NCBI GenBank assembly: GCA_045110515.1
Contig: JBGCGD010000003.1
Location: forward strand, 173,578-237,577
Source of the DNA: Granulosicoccus sp045110515
GTDB lineage: Bacteria; Pseudomonadota; Gammaproteobacteria; Granulosicoccales; Granulosicoccaceae
Reading direction: 5' to 3'
Length of the DNA: 64,000 bases
Each line of letters begins with the position of its first letter. Positions within the stretch are counted from its first letter, which is position 1. Under the pieces are notes generated by a model. The model was not told where the DNA came from. It was given only the letters and a program-made list of their open reading frames with translations, and searched no databases. A program made the position numbers and the translations under genes. This document shows positions 24,572 to 34,326 of this stretch, piece after piece.

Positions 24572-26026
24572 ATGAATAAAAATGATATTTGGTTTGACTC
24601 CTCATGCTGCTTTATTGCTAATCAATGGTTAGAACCGCTTTCAGGCGAAACACTGGAACTCAGTAACCCATCGGACGGAAGCCTGCTTTGCCAGATTGCC
24701 CGATGCAAACAAGCCGATGTTGACAGAGCGGTGTCCACGGCACAAGAAGCATTAGGGAGTGAATGGGGCAAACTCACCGCACCTGAACGCGGCAGAATTC
24801 TCTATCGCATGGGACAACTTGTACTAGAAAGAGCCGATCAATTGGCTCGCTTAGAAGCCATGGATGTCGGCAAGCCTTTAAAACAGGCTAAGGCCGACGC
24901 GATTGCGCTCGCACGTTATATGGAGTTTTATGCCGGCGCCTGCGACAAGGTACACGGTTCGACAATTCCTTATATGGATGGTTATACCGTATACACCTTA
25001 CGTGAACCACATGGCGTCACCGGGCATATCGTTCCGTGGAATTATCCCATGCAAATCATCGGACGGTCGGTAGGCGCTGCACTTGCCATGGGAAACGCCA
25101 CCGTACTTAAACCAGCAGAAGAGGCTTGTTTAACGGCGTTGGCGTTCGCCGACATTGCCCGGGAAGCCGGTCTTCCAGAAGGCGCTTTAAACGTAGTACC
25201 CGGATTAGGTGCGGAAGCGGGCGCTGCACTTAGCTCACATACTGGCGTTCAACACATCTCATTTACCGGTTCAGTAGCTGTTGGAAAACTCATTCAATCT
25301 GCGGCTGCTGAGAACGTTGTGCCGGTAACATTAGAACTGGGGGGGAAATCCCCACAGCTCGTATTTGAAGATGCCGATATCGATGCTGCACTACCTTTTT
25401 TGGTAAACGCCGGTATACAAAACGCCGGGCAAACCTGCTCTGCCTCTTCAAGAATTCTGGTACATCGTACTCGTTACGATGAAGTCGTGGAAAAGATGGC
25501 AGCCAGGTATAGCCAATTGCGAGTTGGTGCAGCTCTGGACGATCTTGATGTCGGGCCGCTAATATCGGCTCGTCAAAAAGGCATCGTGAACGACTTTATA
25601 GACAAAGCTTCAGACTTACATTTAGCGGCACAAGGCTCTGTGTCCGATGAAGTCAACGATGGGGGGCATTACGTCAGCCCCATGTTGTTCAGCGGCGTCA
25701 CACCTGAGCATACTCTGGCTCAAGAAGAAATTTTCGGTCCCGTGCAGGTGGTCATTGGTTTCGACGATGAAGAACATGCTGTACAGATCGCTAATGGAAC
25801 TCAATACGGATTAGTTGCCTCCATCTGGTCTCGCGATGGTGCACGACAGATGCGGCTGGCAAAACGACTTAGATCAGGGCAAGTGTTTATAAACAACTAC
25901 GGCGCAGGCGGCGGCGTGGAACTGCCATTTGGCGGTAGCGGGCTTTCGGGGCATGGCCGTGAGAAAGGCTTCGAAGCCTTGTACGGTTTTTCAACCTTGA
26001 AAACGGTTGCCGCAAAACACGATTAG
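24572..26026 (+). CDS. Aldehyde dehydrogenase (betaine-aldehyde-dehydrogenase-like)
   Basis: The protein has 484 residues, full length. Motifs are VPWNYPMQIIGRSVGAALA (cofactor and oxyanion Asn), ELGGKSPQLVFED (general base Glu) and NAGQTCSASSRILV (nucleophilic Cys). It oxidises an aldehyde to an acid with NAD(P)+; the wording is closest to BADH/BetB-like or gamma-aminobutyraldehyde types, but the substrate is not decided by sequence. It is 10 bp upstream of the SDR, likely co-transcribed. Confidence 0.9.
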   Translation: MNKNDIWFDSSCCFIANQWLEPLSGETLELSNPSDGSLLCQIARCKQADVDRAVSTAQEALGSEWGKLTAPERGRILYRMGQLVLERADQLARLEAMDVGKPLKQAKADAIALARYMEFYAGACDKVHGSTIPYMDGYTVYTLREPHGVTGHIVPWNYPMQIIGRSVGAALAMGNATVLKPAEEACLTALAFADIAREAGLPEGALNVVPGLGAEAGAALSSHTGVQHISFTGSVAVGKLIQSAAAENVVPVTLELGGKSPQLVFEDADIDAALPFLVNAGIQNAGQTCSASSRILVHRTRYDEVVEKMAARYSQLRVGAALDDLDVGPLISARQKGIVNDFIDKASDLHLAAQGSVSDEVNDGGHYVSPMLFSGVTPEHTLAQEEIFGPVQVVIGFDDEEHAVQIANGTQYGLVASIWSRDGARQMRLAKRLRSGQVFINNYGAGGGVELPFGGSGLSGHGREKGFEALYGFSTLKTVAAKHD

Positions 26027-26036
26027 GGAGTAGAAA

Positions 26037-26810
26037 ATGAATTCGACATCAACTAATACATCCGGAAGATTATCCGGTAAAAACGCAATTGTCACCGGAG
26101 GTGCATCAGGATTTGGTGCCGGCATCGTTCGCAAATTCGTGGCAGAAGGCGCAAATGTAATGATTGCCGACATCAACTTGGAAGCCGCTCAAGCTCTGGC
26201 GACGGAGATCGGTGATCAAGCCGCAGCTTGTGCAACCAATGTTAGCAAAAGCAATGATGTCAACGCACTTGTAGATGCAACGATAGAGTCCTTCGGCTCA
26301 ATCGACATACTGATCAACAACGCGGGAGTCACCCATCTTCCAATGCCCATGGAAGACGTAAGCGAGGAAGATTTTGATCGCGTGTTTTCAGTGAATGCGA
26401 AGTCTGTATTCCTCACGGCTAAAGCGGTAGTACCACTTATGAAAGCTCAGGGGCATGGAGCAATTTTAAACGTCGCATCTACCGGTGGTGTAAGCCCTCG
26501 TCCCAACTTAAGTTGGTATAACGCGACAAAAGGCTGGATGATAACGGCGACTAAAACAATGGCTGTGGAATTAGCGCCTGCGGGTGTTCGGGTTAACGCT
26601 ATTAACCCGGTTGCTGGCGAAACACCCTTATTAAAATCGTTTATGGGTGAAGACACACCCGAGGTTAGAGCGAAATTCATATCTACCATACCTCTAGGTC
26701 GATTTTCATCTCCAGAAGATATGGGAAATGCCGCCTGCTATTTATGCTCCGACGAAGCCAGTATGGTTACAGGAGTTTGTATGGAGGTAGATGGAGGCCG
26801 TTGTATATAG
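26037..26810 (+). CDS. Short-chain dehydrogenase/reductase
   Basis: The protein has 257 residues of classical SDR. Cofactor loop AIVTGGASGFGAGI, NNAG motif (LINNAGVTHLPMP), and the active-site tetrad with Ser in VASTGG and YNATKG (Tyr-x3-Lys). An acidic residue after beta2 (MIADINLEA) suggests NAD preference. A GGGAG RBS lies just before the ATG at 26037. It shares an operon with the aldehyde dehydrogenase, so the pair may act on an alcohol/aldehyde pathway. Confidence 0.9.
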   Translation: MNSTSTNTSGRLSGKNAIVTGGASGFGAGIVRKFVAEGANVMIADINLEAAQALATEIGDQAAACATNVSKSNDVNALVDATIESFGSIDILINNAGVTHLPMPMEDVSEEDFDRVFSVNAKSVFLTAKAVVPLMKAQGHGAILNVASTGGVSPRPNLSWYNATKGWMITATKTMAVELAPAGVRVNAINPVAGETPLLKSFMGEDTPEVRAKFISTIPLGRFSSPEDMGNAACYLCSDEASMVTGVCMEVDGGRCI

Positions 26811-27488
26811 TTATATTTTGGCCATATTGGCGCGCATTGCATCGACTACTGCAGCGTAGTCTGGTTCGTTAAATATTGCACTACCCGCAACAAAGGTATC
26901 TGCACCTGCCGCGGCTACCTTTGCGATATTGTCCACCTTAATACCGCCGTCAACTTCAAGTCGAATATCGCGACCGGTTTGATCAATTATCTTTCGCGCT
27001 ACTTCAATTTTTTTGTAAGTGGAATCGATAAAGCTCTGTCCACCAAACCCCGGGTTGACGCTCATGAGTAAAACAATATCGACTTTATCAATGACCCATT
27101 CAAGAATATCCAACGGCATAGCTGGATTAAAAACCAATCCAGCCTGACAACCTTGATCGCGTATCAACTGTAGTGTTCTATCAACATGTGTTTCCGCATC
27201 AGGGTGAAATGTGATTAGATCGGCACCCGCTTTAGCGAACGCAACTGCCAACGCATCTACGGGCTGAACCATGAGATGTACATCTAACGGTACAGGCTTT
27301 CCATCACTCGTCACACAATGAGGTTTTATCGCAGCGGCAACCGCCGGCCCGATAGTCAGGTTTGGAACATAATGGTTGTCCATGACATCGAAATGAATCC
27401 AATCGGCGCCAGCATCAATTACAGCGCGAACCTCATTGCCTAAAGCAGCAAAATCAGCGGACAAAATAGACGGGGCAATTCGGTACAT
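26811..27488 (-). CDS. rpe: Ribulose-phosphate 3-epimerase
   Basis: The protein has 225 residues, full length. It interconverts ribulose-5-phosphate and xylulose-5-phosphate. Motifs are APSILSADFAALG, WIHFDVMDNHYVPNLTIGP (metal His and Asp), DVHLMV, LMSVNPGFGGQSF, and EVDGGIKVDN. Convergent with the SDR, with no gap between their ends. It has no gph or trpS next to it, unlike the usual enterobacterial order. Confidence 0.95.
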   Translation of the reverse strand: MYRIAPSILSADFAALGNEVRAVIDAGADWIHFDVMDNHYVPNLTIGPAVAAAIKPHCVTSDGKPVPLDVHLMVQPVDALAVAFAKAGADLITFHPDAETHVDRTLQLIRDQGCQAGLVFNPAMPLDILEWVIDKVDIVLLMSVNPGFGGQSFIDSTYKKIEVARKIIDQTGRDIRLEVDGGIKVDNIAKVAAAGADTFVAGSAIFNEPDYAAVVDAMRANMAKI

Positions 27489-27774
27489 AAGTACTCCTCA
27501 GCACGCCCCTTGCGGACGCTCTAAAGTAGATGGTGCCTATAAAAACACATGGACAAAGTTAATGCGCCAAGGATACTGGAAATGGACGCAATGGAGATAG
27601 ATTTCACTCGAAAACTCGGATGTCTGCCTACCTATTTCATCGACTACACTACACCTGCGCGTACGACGCGAACACAAGGTGCGTTAAATAACGGTAATTG
27701 GTGCATCCACGAACCGAGAGGCGTGCGTAGTACCTAAACAGTTCAACTCTTCTCAACCACTTCGGAAATTTCCA
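27489..27774. other. Intergenic region between rpe and the chalcone-isomerase-like gene
   Basis: A 62-codon plus-strand ORF (27549-27737) is present, but its composition and lack of a recognisable motif or RBS do not support a gene. No other feature recognised. Confidence 0.3.
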
Positions 27775-28290
27775 GTGAAAACATTCCTCTTGTTGATCTC
27801 TATACTCTTCAGCCACCACTTGGTTGCAGATATTTCGATCGCGCAGCAGCACGTCGACAATGCTCAACTCGTCGGTAAGGCACGGTTCAAGGTACTGTTC
27901 TGGAGTGTTTTCGACGCCGAGCTGTATGCCGAAAAAGGTGAATTTTCACAAGACAAACCATTCACACTGTCCTTGTCATATTTGCGAGAGATTAAGGGAT
28001 CAGAGATTGTCGCAAAATCTATGTCTGAGATTAAAAGCCAAGACAACTTCCCGTCCGAAAAACTAGCAACCTGGAAATCGACTCTGGATTCGATTATCCC
28101 GGATGTAGATACAAGCATTACAATCACTGGCGTTCAGAACAACAACTCTCACACGCTATTGTATAAAAACGGCACACTGATCGGAGAAATCAAGGATCCC
28201 GAATTCACTCGCGCGTTTTTCAATATCTGGTTAGGTGAAAAAACGTCCGAACCCAAGCTGCGAAGCCGCTTACTGGGATTGGCATATTGA
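27775..28290 (+). CDS. Chalcone-isomerase-like exported protein
   Basis: The protein has 171 residues from GTG 27775 with a signal peptide (MKTFLLLISILFSHHLVADI). The pattern GKARFKVLFWSVFDAELYAE followed by SLSYLREIKGSEIVAKSMSE, and the ending FNIWLGE, matches the chalcone-isomerase-like family of exported bacterial proteins. Function of the family in bacteria is unclear. The stop lies 23 bases before the nitrile hydratase alpha start, so it may be co-transcribed with that operon. Confidence 0.75.
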   Translation: MKTFLLLISILFSHHLVADISIAQQHVDNAQLVGKARFKVLFWSVFDAELYAEKGEFSQDKPFTLSLSYLREIKGSEIVAKSMSEIKSQDNFPSEKLATWKSTLDSIIPDVDTSITITGVQNNNSHTLLYKNGTLIGEIKDPEFTRAFFNIWLGEKTSEPKLRSRLLGLAY

Positions 28291-28312
28291 CGTAGCTTCC
28301 GGGGGCCGTATG

Positions 28313-28971
<659 letters not shown>

Positions 28972-28975
<4 letters not shown>

Positions 28976-29634
28976 ATGGCGTCCATGACATGGGCGGCCT
29001 TGAATGTTTTGGTCCCATCGAACTCGAGCCTGATGAAAAATTTCACGAAGATTGGGAAAAACAAGTTCTCGCTATCACGCTTGCAATGGGTGCCACAGGC
29101 ACCTGGAATCTGGATCAATCTCGCTTCTCTAGAGAATCCCTCGATCCTTCCGACTATCTAAGCTTAGGCTATTACCGAATTTGGCTAAACGCGTTGGAAT
29201 CTCTGTTGCTAAAGCATGAACTTGTAACGCAGCAAGAGTTGAAATCAGGACACTCTCTCTGTAAATCCAAACCTGTGCGCCGCGTTTTGCGATCCGCTGA
29301 CGTTGCAGCAGTGCTTAAGAGAGGAGGCCCGGTCGACCGGGAAGTCACCCATAAACCTCGTTTTTCGATTGGCGATAACGTACGGGTTAATAACATACAT
29401 ACCCCTACCCATACACGACTACCATCGTACATTCGTAACCATGTTGGGGTCGTCCATGCTATTCACGGTGCGCATGTTTATCCTGATGCTAATGCACAAG
29501 GTTTGGGTGAAAATCCACAATGGCTATACAACATTCAGTTTAGGGCCTCAGAACTCTTTGGGGAGTCCAGACATCAGCACGACTTCACCCACGTAGATTG
29601 CTGGGAACCTTATTTAGATTTCAGCCATGACTAA
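28972..29634 (+). CDS. nthB: Nitrile hydratase, beta subunit
   Basis: The protein has 220 residues from GTG 28972, overlapping the alpha stop by 4 bases. The family start MNGVHDMGGLECFGPIE and the C-terminal barrel (RFSIGDNVRVNNIH, THTRLPSYIRNH) are clear. It pairs with the alpha subunit and contributes two arginines to the active site. The following activator gene overlaps it by 8 bases. Confidence 0.94.
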
Positions 29635-30034
29635 TACAACAGATACGACACCCGCCCAAGCTAGTAGCGAATTACTATCAGCTGTGCCATCAATACCGAA
29701 GGATGATCAAGGCCCAGTATTTAGTGAACCCTGGCAGGCAGAAGTGTTTGCTATGACGCTAATGCTTCATGAAAAGAAACTATTTAGCTGGCCGGAGTGG
29801 GCTGATCAGTTGAGCCGAAGTATTGCGGCGGCACACGAAAACGGAGACCCCGATTTAGGCGATACCTATTATTTGCATTGGTTAGATGCTTTGGAAACTT
29901 TGGTTACCGCAAAGGACATCGGTAAGCCAGGCCAATTGGCCGATCTTTATGAACAATGGGAAACAGCCGCTAATACGACACCACATGGTCAGCCAATAGT
30001 CTTACCACCAGCATCCAAAAACACGGGCGTTTAA
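29627..30034 (+). CDS. Nitrile hydratase accessory/activator protein
   Basis: The protein has 135 residues. It resembles the N-terminal helical part of the beta subunit (VFSEPWQAEVFAMTLMLHEK, YYLHWLDALETLVTAKD), as the Co-type activators (P14K, NhlE) do. In the known systems this protein exchanges alpha subunits and delivers cobalt with post-translational Cys oxidation. The start overlaps the beta gene. It is the last gene of the nitrile hydratase unit. Confidence 0.88.
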   Translation: MTNTTDTTPAQASSELLSAVPSIPKDDQGPVFSEPWQAEVFAMTLMLHEKKLFSWPEWADQLSRSIAAAHENGDPDLGDTYYLHWLDALETLVTAKDIGKPGQLADLYEQWETAANTTPHGQPIVLPPASKNTGV

Positions 30035-30038
30035 ACAC

Positions 30039-30452
30039 TTAGAATAAAACCGACAACAAAATTACCACTGTGGATAAAAACCCGGCAAACCAAACAATGG
30101 AGCGCCAAGGCACCCACCCAAACACATAAGCAGGCACATAGATAATTCTGGCTACCAGATAAATCCAAGCGCAAGCTTCAGTAACGAGAGTGGATTTGGC
30201 AGACAGAGTAACGGCCATTACTGCAATCGCAAAAAGTAATAACCCTTCGAAGTGATTATTCATAGCCCGAATCGATCTGGCTGTTCTAACACTGACTTGC
30301 GACTCTAGAGAACCTCCCAGACGATGTAAATCTCTTGGAGATAAGGTTTTTTTAGTTCCCAGTTCAATATTAGCTGGCACCGCCATCAAAGCCATTTGTA
30401 AAACCTGAAGCAGTGCTGCAAGGACTAAAACGTGTAGTTCAGGAGTCATCAT
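30039..30452 (-). CDS. MAPEG family membrane protein
   Basis: The protein has 137 residues and four hydrophobic segments. The pattern RTARSIRAMNNHFEGLLLFA and ARIIYVPAYVFGWVPWR is typical of bacterial MAPEG proteins, relatives of microsomal glutathione transferases. No biochemical role is fixed for bacterial members. It is 4 bases downstream of the MATE gene on the same strand, and convergent with the nitrile hydratase operon. Confidence 0.85.
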   Translation of the reverse strand: MMTPELHVLVLAALLQVLQMALMAVPANIELGTKKTLSPRDLHRLGGSLESQVSVRTARSIRAMNNHFEGLLLFAIAVMAVTLSAKSTLVTEACAWIYLVARIIYVPAYVFGWVPWRSIVWFAGFLSTVVILLSVLF

Positions 30453-30456
30453 ACAA

Positions 30457-31809
30457 TTAAATAGTGTTCAAGTTATTGAGTACGAAGCGTAACCTCATCG
30501 CTAGCAAAATAGAGGCTACGGATAATCCGGTGACCAACCCGACCCACAAGCCATGCGCTCCCCACCCCAGCACATGTGCACAAAAAATACCGAATCCAAA
30601 AGCTACCGCCCAATAGGAGAATGCATTGATTAACATCGGAACTCGAGTGTCCTGCAAACCTCGAAGTGTACCGATCAGCATAATTTGTGCACCATCGGAC
30701 AATTGAAAGAGTGCGCCTAACAAAAGCAGGCTACCAGCGAACTCTATCAGCGCTGGATCATCCGTATAAATCCCCGCAATAGAGAAACGAAACAGTATGA
30801 GAATAGAAACCGTAAGACACGCCATGCCCAGCGACAGTATCGCAGCACTGACTATTCTCAGCTTAACGGGTGCAATAGTACCTAATGCAGCCGCCCTACC
30901 TACTCTGGCCGTTAGCGCAAATGACATACCCAAGGGCAGCATGTAGCAAAAGGCCGAAGCGCTGATAGCTATGTGATGAGCCCCGGCTTCAATAACGCCG
31001 ATAAAACCCATTTGAATGGATGTAGCTACAAACAATCCAGCTTCAAAAAACAGCCCGAGAAAGATGGGAATAGACAACATCAGCATCGGTTTAATGTGAC
31101 CCCACTCAGGCTTGTCGAACTGCGCAAACAAGGCATAGCGTTTAAATCTAGGTCCACGAAGGATAAGCAACAATACCGTTGCCATACCGATATTAACGAG
31201 CGTAGTGGCTAAACCGATTCCGAATAATCCCAGTTTAGGTAAACCAAACCAACCCAGCCCTAAACCTAAATTAGCCAGGATGTTGATAAGCAAACCCAAT
31301 GCTGTCACATACAGCACGGGTCGAGCGAGCCCTGTGGCTTCACACACATTCCGGCTCGCCATAACCAACGCAAAAAAAGGCAAGCTCCAACACGCACCCC
31401 ATAGATAACTTTCAATGAGCGGTGGCAACCCTTGTGCAAACGGCAACCTGTCTACATTTGCGACAATCAGTAGAAGTACAGCCAATGCAACAAAGCCTGT
31501 GACAAGCCCCAACCAGAGGCCTTGTCTGAATATTGCGCCAACAAAGACTCTGCGTTTTTGGCCAATAAGACGAGACAAGGTCGGTGACAAACCGGCCATC
31601 AAACCGATACAGGAAAGCGAAACCACGAACCACAAACCACCACCGATTCCCCCGGCCGCCAATTCGGCAGAGCCAAGGCGGCCCGCAACGATGGCATCGA
31701 CAAGGCCGTTCCCCATTTGCAGTAACTGAGCACAGATTAAAGGGACACCCAGCTTCATAGTTCGCTTCAGGTCGGCTTTTAACGCGGGACTGTTGAAACA
31801 TTCCCGCAT
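30457..31809 (-). CDS. MATE-family multidrug efflux transporter (NorM-like)
   Basis: About 450 residues from ATG 31809; a GTG at 31842 gives an 11-residue longer form. Twelve hydrophobic segments and the MATE pattern (KLGVPLICAQLLQMGNGLVD, IVAGRLGSAELAAGGIGGGL) identify it. It exports cationic compounds with Na+ or H+. It probably forms an operon with the MAPEG gene, which begins 5 bases after its stop. Confidence 0.88.
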   Translation of the reverse strand: MRECFNSPALKADLKRTMKLGVPLICAQLLQMGNGLVDAIVAGRLGSAELAAGGIGGGLWFVVSLSCIGLMAGLSPTLSRLIGQKRRVFVGAIFRQGLWLGLVTGFVALAVLLLIVANVDRLPFAQGLPPLIESYLWGACWSLPFFALVMASRNVCEATGLARPVLYVTALGLLINILANLGLGLGWFGLPKLGLFGIGLATTLVNIGMATVLLLILRGPRFKRYALFAQFDKPEWGHIKPMLMLSIPIFLGLFFEAGLFVATSIQMGFIGVIEAGAHHIAISASAFCYMLPLGMSFALTARVGRAAALGTIAPVKLRIVSAAILSLGMACLTVSILILFRFSIAGIYTDDPALIEFAGSLLLLGALFQLSDGAQIMLIGTLRGLQDTRVPMLINAFSYWAVAFGFGIFCAHVLGWGAHGLWVGLVTGLSVASILLAMRLRFVLNNLNTI

Positions 31810-31947
31810 GGACCATGAATTATTTGAAGTGACGAGTGACACGCTGGAGAGCTCAGTTTCTTTAATTTAAGTAATTGTTAGGTATGCTGTTTTCGAACAA
31901 ATATGAATACAACAGCTCAATAGGGTTTTAAAACAATCTCGACGCCT

Positions 31948-32895
31948 ATGACCGATGACAATTCAGACAACACAAAATACCAACAGCTCTTGGACGAAGA
32001 AGTGTGGTCCTTTATTCATAAAAGTAATAGTTACTGCCCTGCTGATGCAGCCAATCACACGATAGAGCAGCAACGCGCATGGTACACACAAATGTGCTTG
32101 GGGTTTCAACCATTAGCCGAAATTCCAGTTACGCGATTAGACTACCGCTTCAGCGATCGAGAGGTTCCAGTCCGGGAGTATTTACCGGTTAATTGCGCAC
32201 TCGGCTCGACAACGCTGATTTACTATCACGGGGGAGGTTTTGTCGTCGGCAATCTCAATTCACACGATGACGTCTGCGCTGCCATTTGTACTCACACAGG
32301 ATTTAAAGTCTTGTCTGTTGATTACAGCCTCTCGCCTGAAAAAAAGCACCCGGAGGCATTTTTGGATGCTTATGCCGTGTTTTCAAGAATTGCCTTAGAG
32401 ACAAATCATAAAATCCTTCTTGCCGGAGACAGCGCTGGCGCAACCCTCGCCGCCTGCGTTGCAGCCAGATCCAGGCATGATAAAAAACAACCCGATGCGC
32501 AAGTCTTAATATATCCCTATCTAGGCGCCCCTACTCACGAGGGCTCAGCCGTTGAACATGCTAACGCACCGCTACTCACCACCAAGGACATGGAGTTCTA
32601 CGAAAACATCAGGATTGATCCAAATCAACCAAGGCCTTCAGACGATACCTTCGCCCCTTTGTGGGGTGCTGACTTTTCTAATTTACCGAACACCGTCATC
32701 TTCTCAGCTGCGTGCGACCCACTCAGCGATGACGGTCCTCTCTATGCGGAGAAAATAACGCTTGCCGGAGGCAAAGCAAATTGCATTGTGGAACCGGGAC
32801 TAGTTCATGGCTATCTTCGAGCCAGACACAGCTCGAGCAAAGCCAACAGAAGCTTTACCCGAATACTCGATGCCATCCGGGTATGCGGCCAATAG
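31948..32895 (+). CDS. Alpha/beta hydrolase of the hormone-sensitive lipase group
   Basis: The protein has 315 residues. HGGGFVVGN is the HSL-type oxyanion motif, LAGDSAGATLAA holds the nucleophile Ser, DPLSDDG the Asp and VHGYLRA the His. It is expected to hydrolyse short acyl esters in the cytoplasm. Its 3' end overlaps, on the opposite strand, the tail of the truncated polysaccharide deacetylase frame. Confidence 0.88.
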   Translation: MTDDNSDNTKYQQLLDEEVWSFIHKSNSYCPADAANHTIEQQRAWYTQMCLGFQPLAEIPVTRLDYRFSDREVPVREYLPVNCALGSTTLIYYHGGGFVVGNLNSHDDVCAAICTHTGFKVLSVDYSLSPEKKHPEAFLDAYAVFSRIALETNHKILLAGDSAGATLAACVAARSRHDKKQPDAQVLIYPYLGAPTHEGSAVEHANAPLLTTKDMEFYENIRIDPNQPRPSDDTFAPLWGADFSNLPNTVIFSAACDPLSDDGPLYAEKITLAGGKANCIVEPGLVHGYLRARHSSSKANRSFTRILDAIRVCGQ

Positions 32896-33375
32896 CCAAG
32901 GCTTGATTTTAAAATTCAGCGGCAAATGACATACTTCAAATGCGCTAACTAAATGAGACCCTACCTGCAGTCGGGTACGTGTTTTTCGCTTCATAGCTAT
33001 CAAAACTAGAGAGGCGCTGCGCGTTGCATTCCGTTTGCCAGCGAGATCCGGTTCGATTTCATCTGAATGTGTTGCAGGATTCTCGTGTCGCCAAGAGTGG
33101 TGTGCAACCTCATGCCCGGCCTCTAACATGGCATCTACAGTTTCAGGATAACGCTCCATACACCATGCAGGCATGAAAAACGTCTGCTTAAGTCCCATCC
33201 GGGCATAGGTATCCAGGATACGAGGCATCGCAACAGTCGGCCCGTATCGCCCCATGGTTACTTGTTGAAGTCGGTCGTGACCGTTGTCAGGCAACGCGGT
33301 ACGGATTAGGCTGTCCGCGTCTATGTCAAAGGTAATTGCACACGCACAGCGCGCACCGTTTGGCCATTCGATCAT
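32800..33375 (-). pseudogene. Polysaccharide deacetylase-family gene, 3'-truncated
   Basis: The first 110 or so residues are a good NodB-fold start: CACAITFDIDADSL (catalytic and metal Asp), GLKQTFFMPAWCMERYP, and GHEVAHHSWRHENP with the metal His pair. The open frame then continues only to residue 191 through sequence with no family likeness, part of it antisense to the upstream hydrolase. Family members are normally 270-300 residues with further motifs (RxPxG), which are missing. So homology ends at about position 33040 and the downstream part has probably been deleted. A shortened functional protein is unlikely. Confidence 0.75.
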
Positions 33376-33435
33376 ATTGCGCCTCCCAATTTATATGCGT
33401 GCGACTGAGCTGTTTGCACTCGCGCCCGAGGTTCT

Positions 33436-33981
33436 CTAAGCCTCTTCTGCCTGCAATTCAATTTCGATACGTTGCCTGACTATTTCATCACCGACCTCTG
33501 CCAGCAATGAATCTCTATACTGCTCCCAACCCGCCCTATCGAGTAGTAGGATTATTGAGTGCAACGCACTGTCCCTAAAAAAGGAGTCAGAGATTTTCCG
33601 GGCTTTCGCGACGCAGCCATCAACAATGTGTCGAAATTGACCACGCTCGTAGTCGTCGTCAAGCTGCTCTAAGTAGAATTCTGCATACCGACATCGGGCC
33701 ATAACCCACTGGAGATGCTTAGCTTCCTCAATGTTCTCCTGCGGCTCACCCTCGTTTTCTGCTTCAGCGTCAGAAGGGCTCACTAATGCCGGCGTGCTTT
33801 GCGAGAGTTGTTGCGCAGAGACAGCATGCTGATTTTCTGGCTGATCACCAGCAGGCAATGACTTAGCGCCAGACGCTCCGAGGATCTGATCAATTTTTCG
33901 ATACTGTGTCAGCTTACTGGCCAACCAGATGATTATGACTGCCTCGATTACAACAATTAGGAACAGAATGCTGTTGCTCAT
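33436..33981 (-). CDS. Membrane-anchored protein of unknown function
   Basis: About 181 residues from ATG 33981 (MSNSILFLIVVIEAVIIIWL); a longer frame from 34056 adds 25 residues before the membrane helix and is less likely. One N-terminal transmembrane helix is followed by a low-complexity Ala/Gln/Glu linker (about 40-95) and a helical domain (HLQWVMARCRYAEFYLEQLD, FFRDSALHSIILLLDRAGW). No family recognised. It sits downstream of the REC-GGDEF-EAL gene with about 350 bp between. Confidence 0.6.
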   Translation of the reverse strand: MSNSILFLIVVIEAVIIIWLASKLTQYRKIDQILGASGAKSLPAGDQPENQHAVSAQQLSQSTPALVSPSDAEAENEGEPQENIEEAKHLQWVMARCRYAEFYLEQLDDDYERGQFRHIVDGCVAKARKISDSFFRDSALHSIILLLDRAGWEQYRDSLLAEVGDEIVRQRIEIELQAEEA

Positions 33982-34326
33982 CTTGAAACCGGTAAACGTG
34001 AAAAACTCGTCTCGATATCCTACCCGATTGCGGTGCCTTGAAACAGTCCATGTCAAATTTGTACTGAAATTTGTCCGACTGGGAGCCGTCAGCCCCCCTC
34101 ATTAGAGCAAGGTCTGATTGAATACTGCGAGGAGAAAGATCCTGCACGTTAATATCAAGGAACTGATTTGAAGTGCCGCCAATGTTCCTGTTACTGAGAA
34201 CCCTTCTCAAGACCACAGCGACCTGCCAATAGCAGTAAACTCAACTCTTTGGCGAGTGGTATAAATTTACTATGGCGTAGGATTTTGCGAGTCAGATGCT
34301 GCCAAGAAGGAAACAACCAAGCACCC

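Noticed and set aside
27549..27737. 62-codon plus-strand ORF between rpe and the chalcone-isomerase-like gene
   Set aside because: No RBS, motif or recognisable composition; ends without relation to neighbours.
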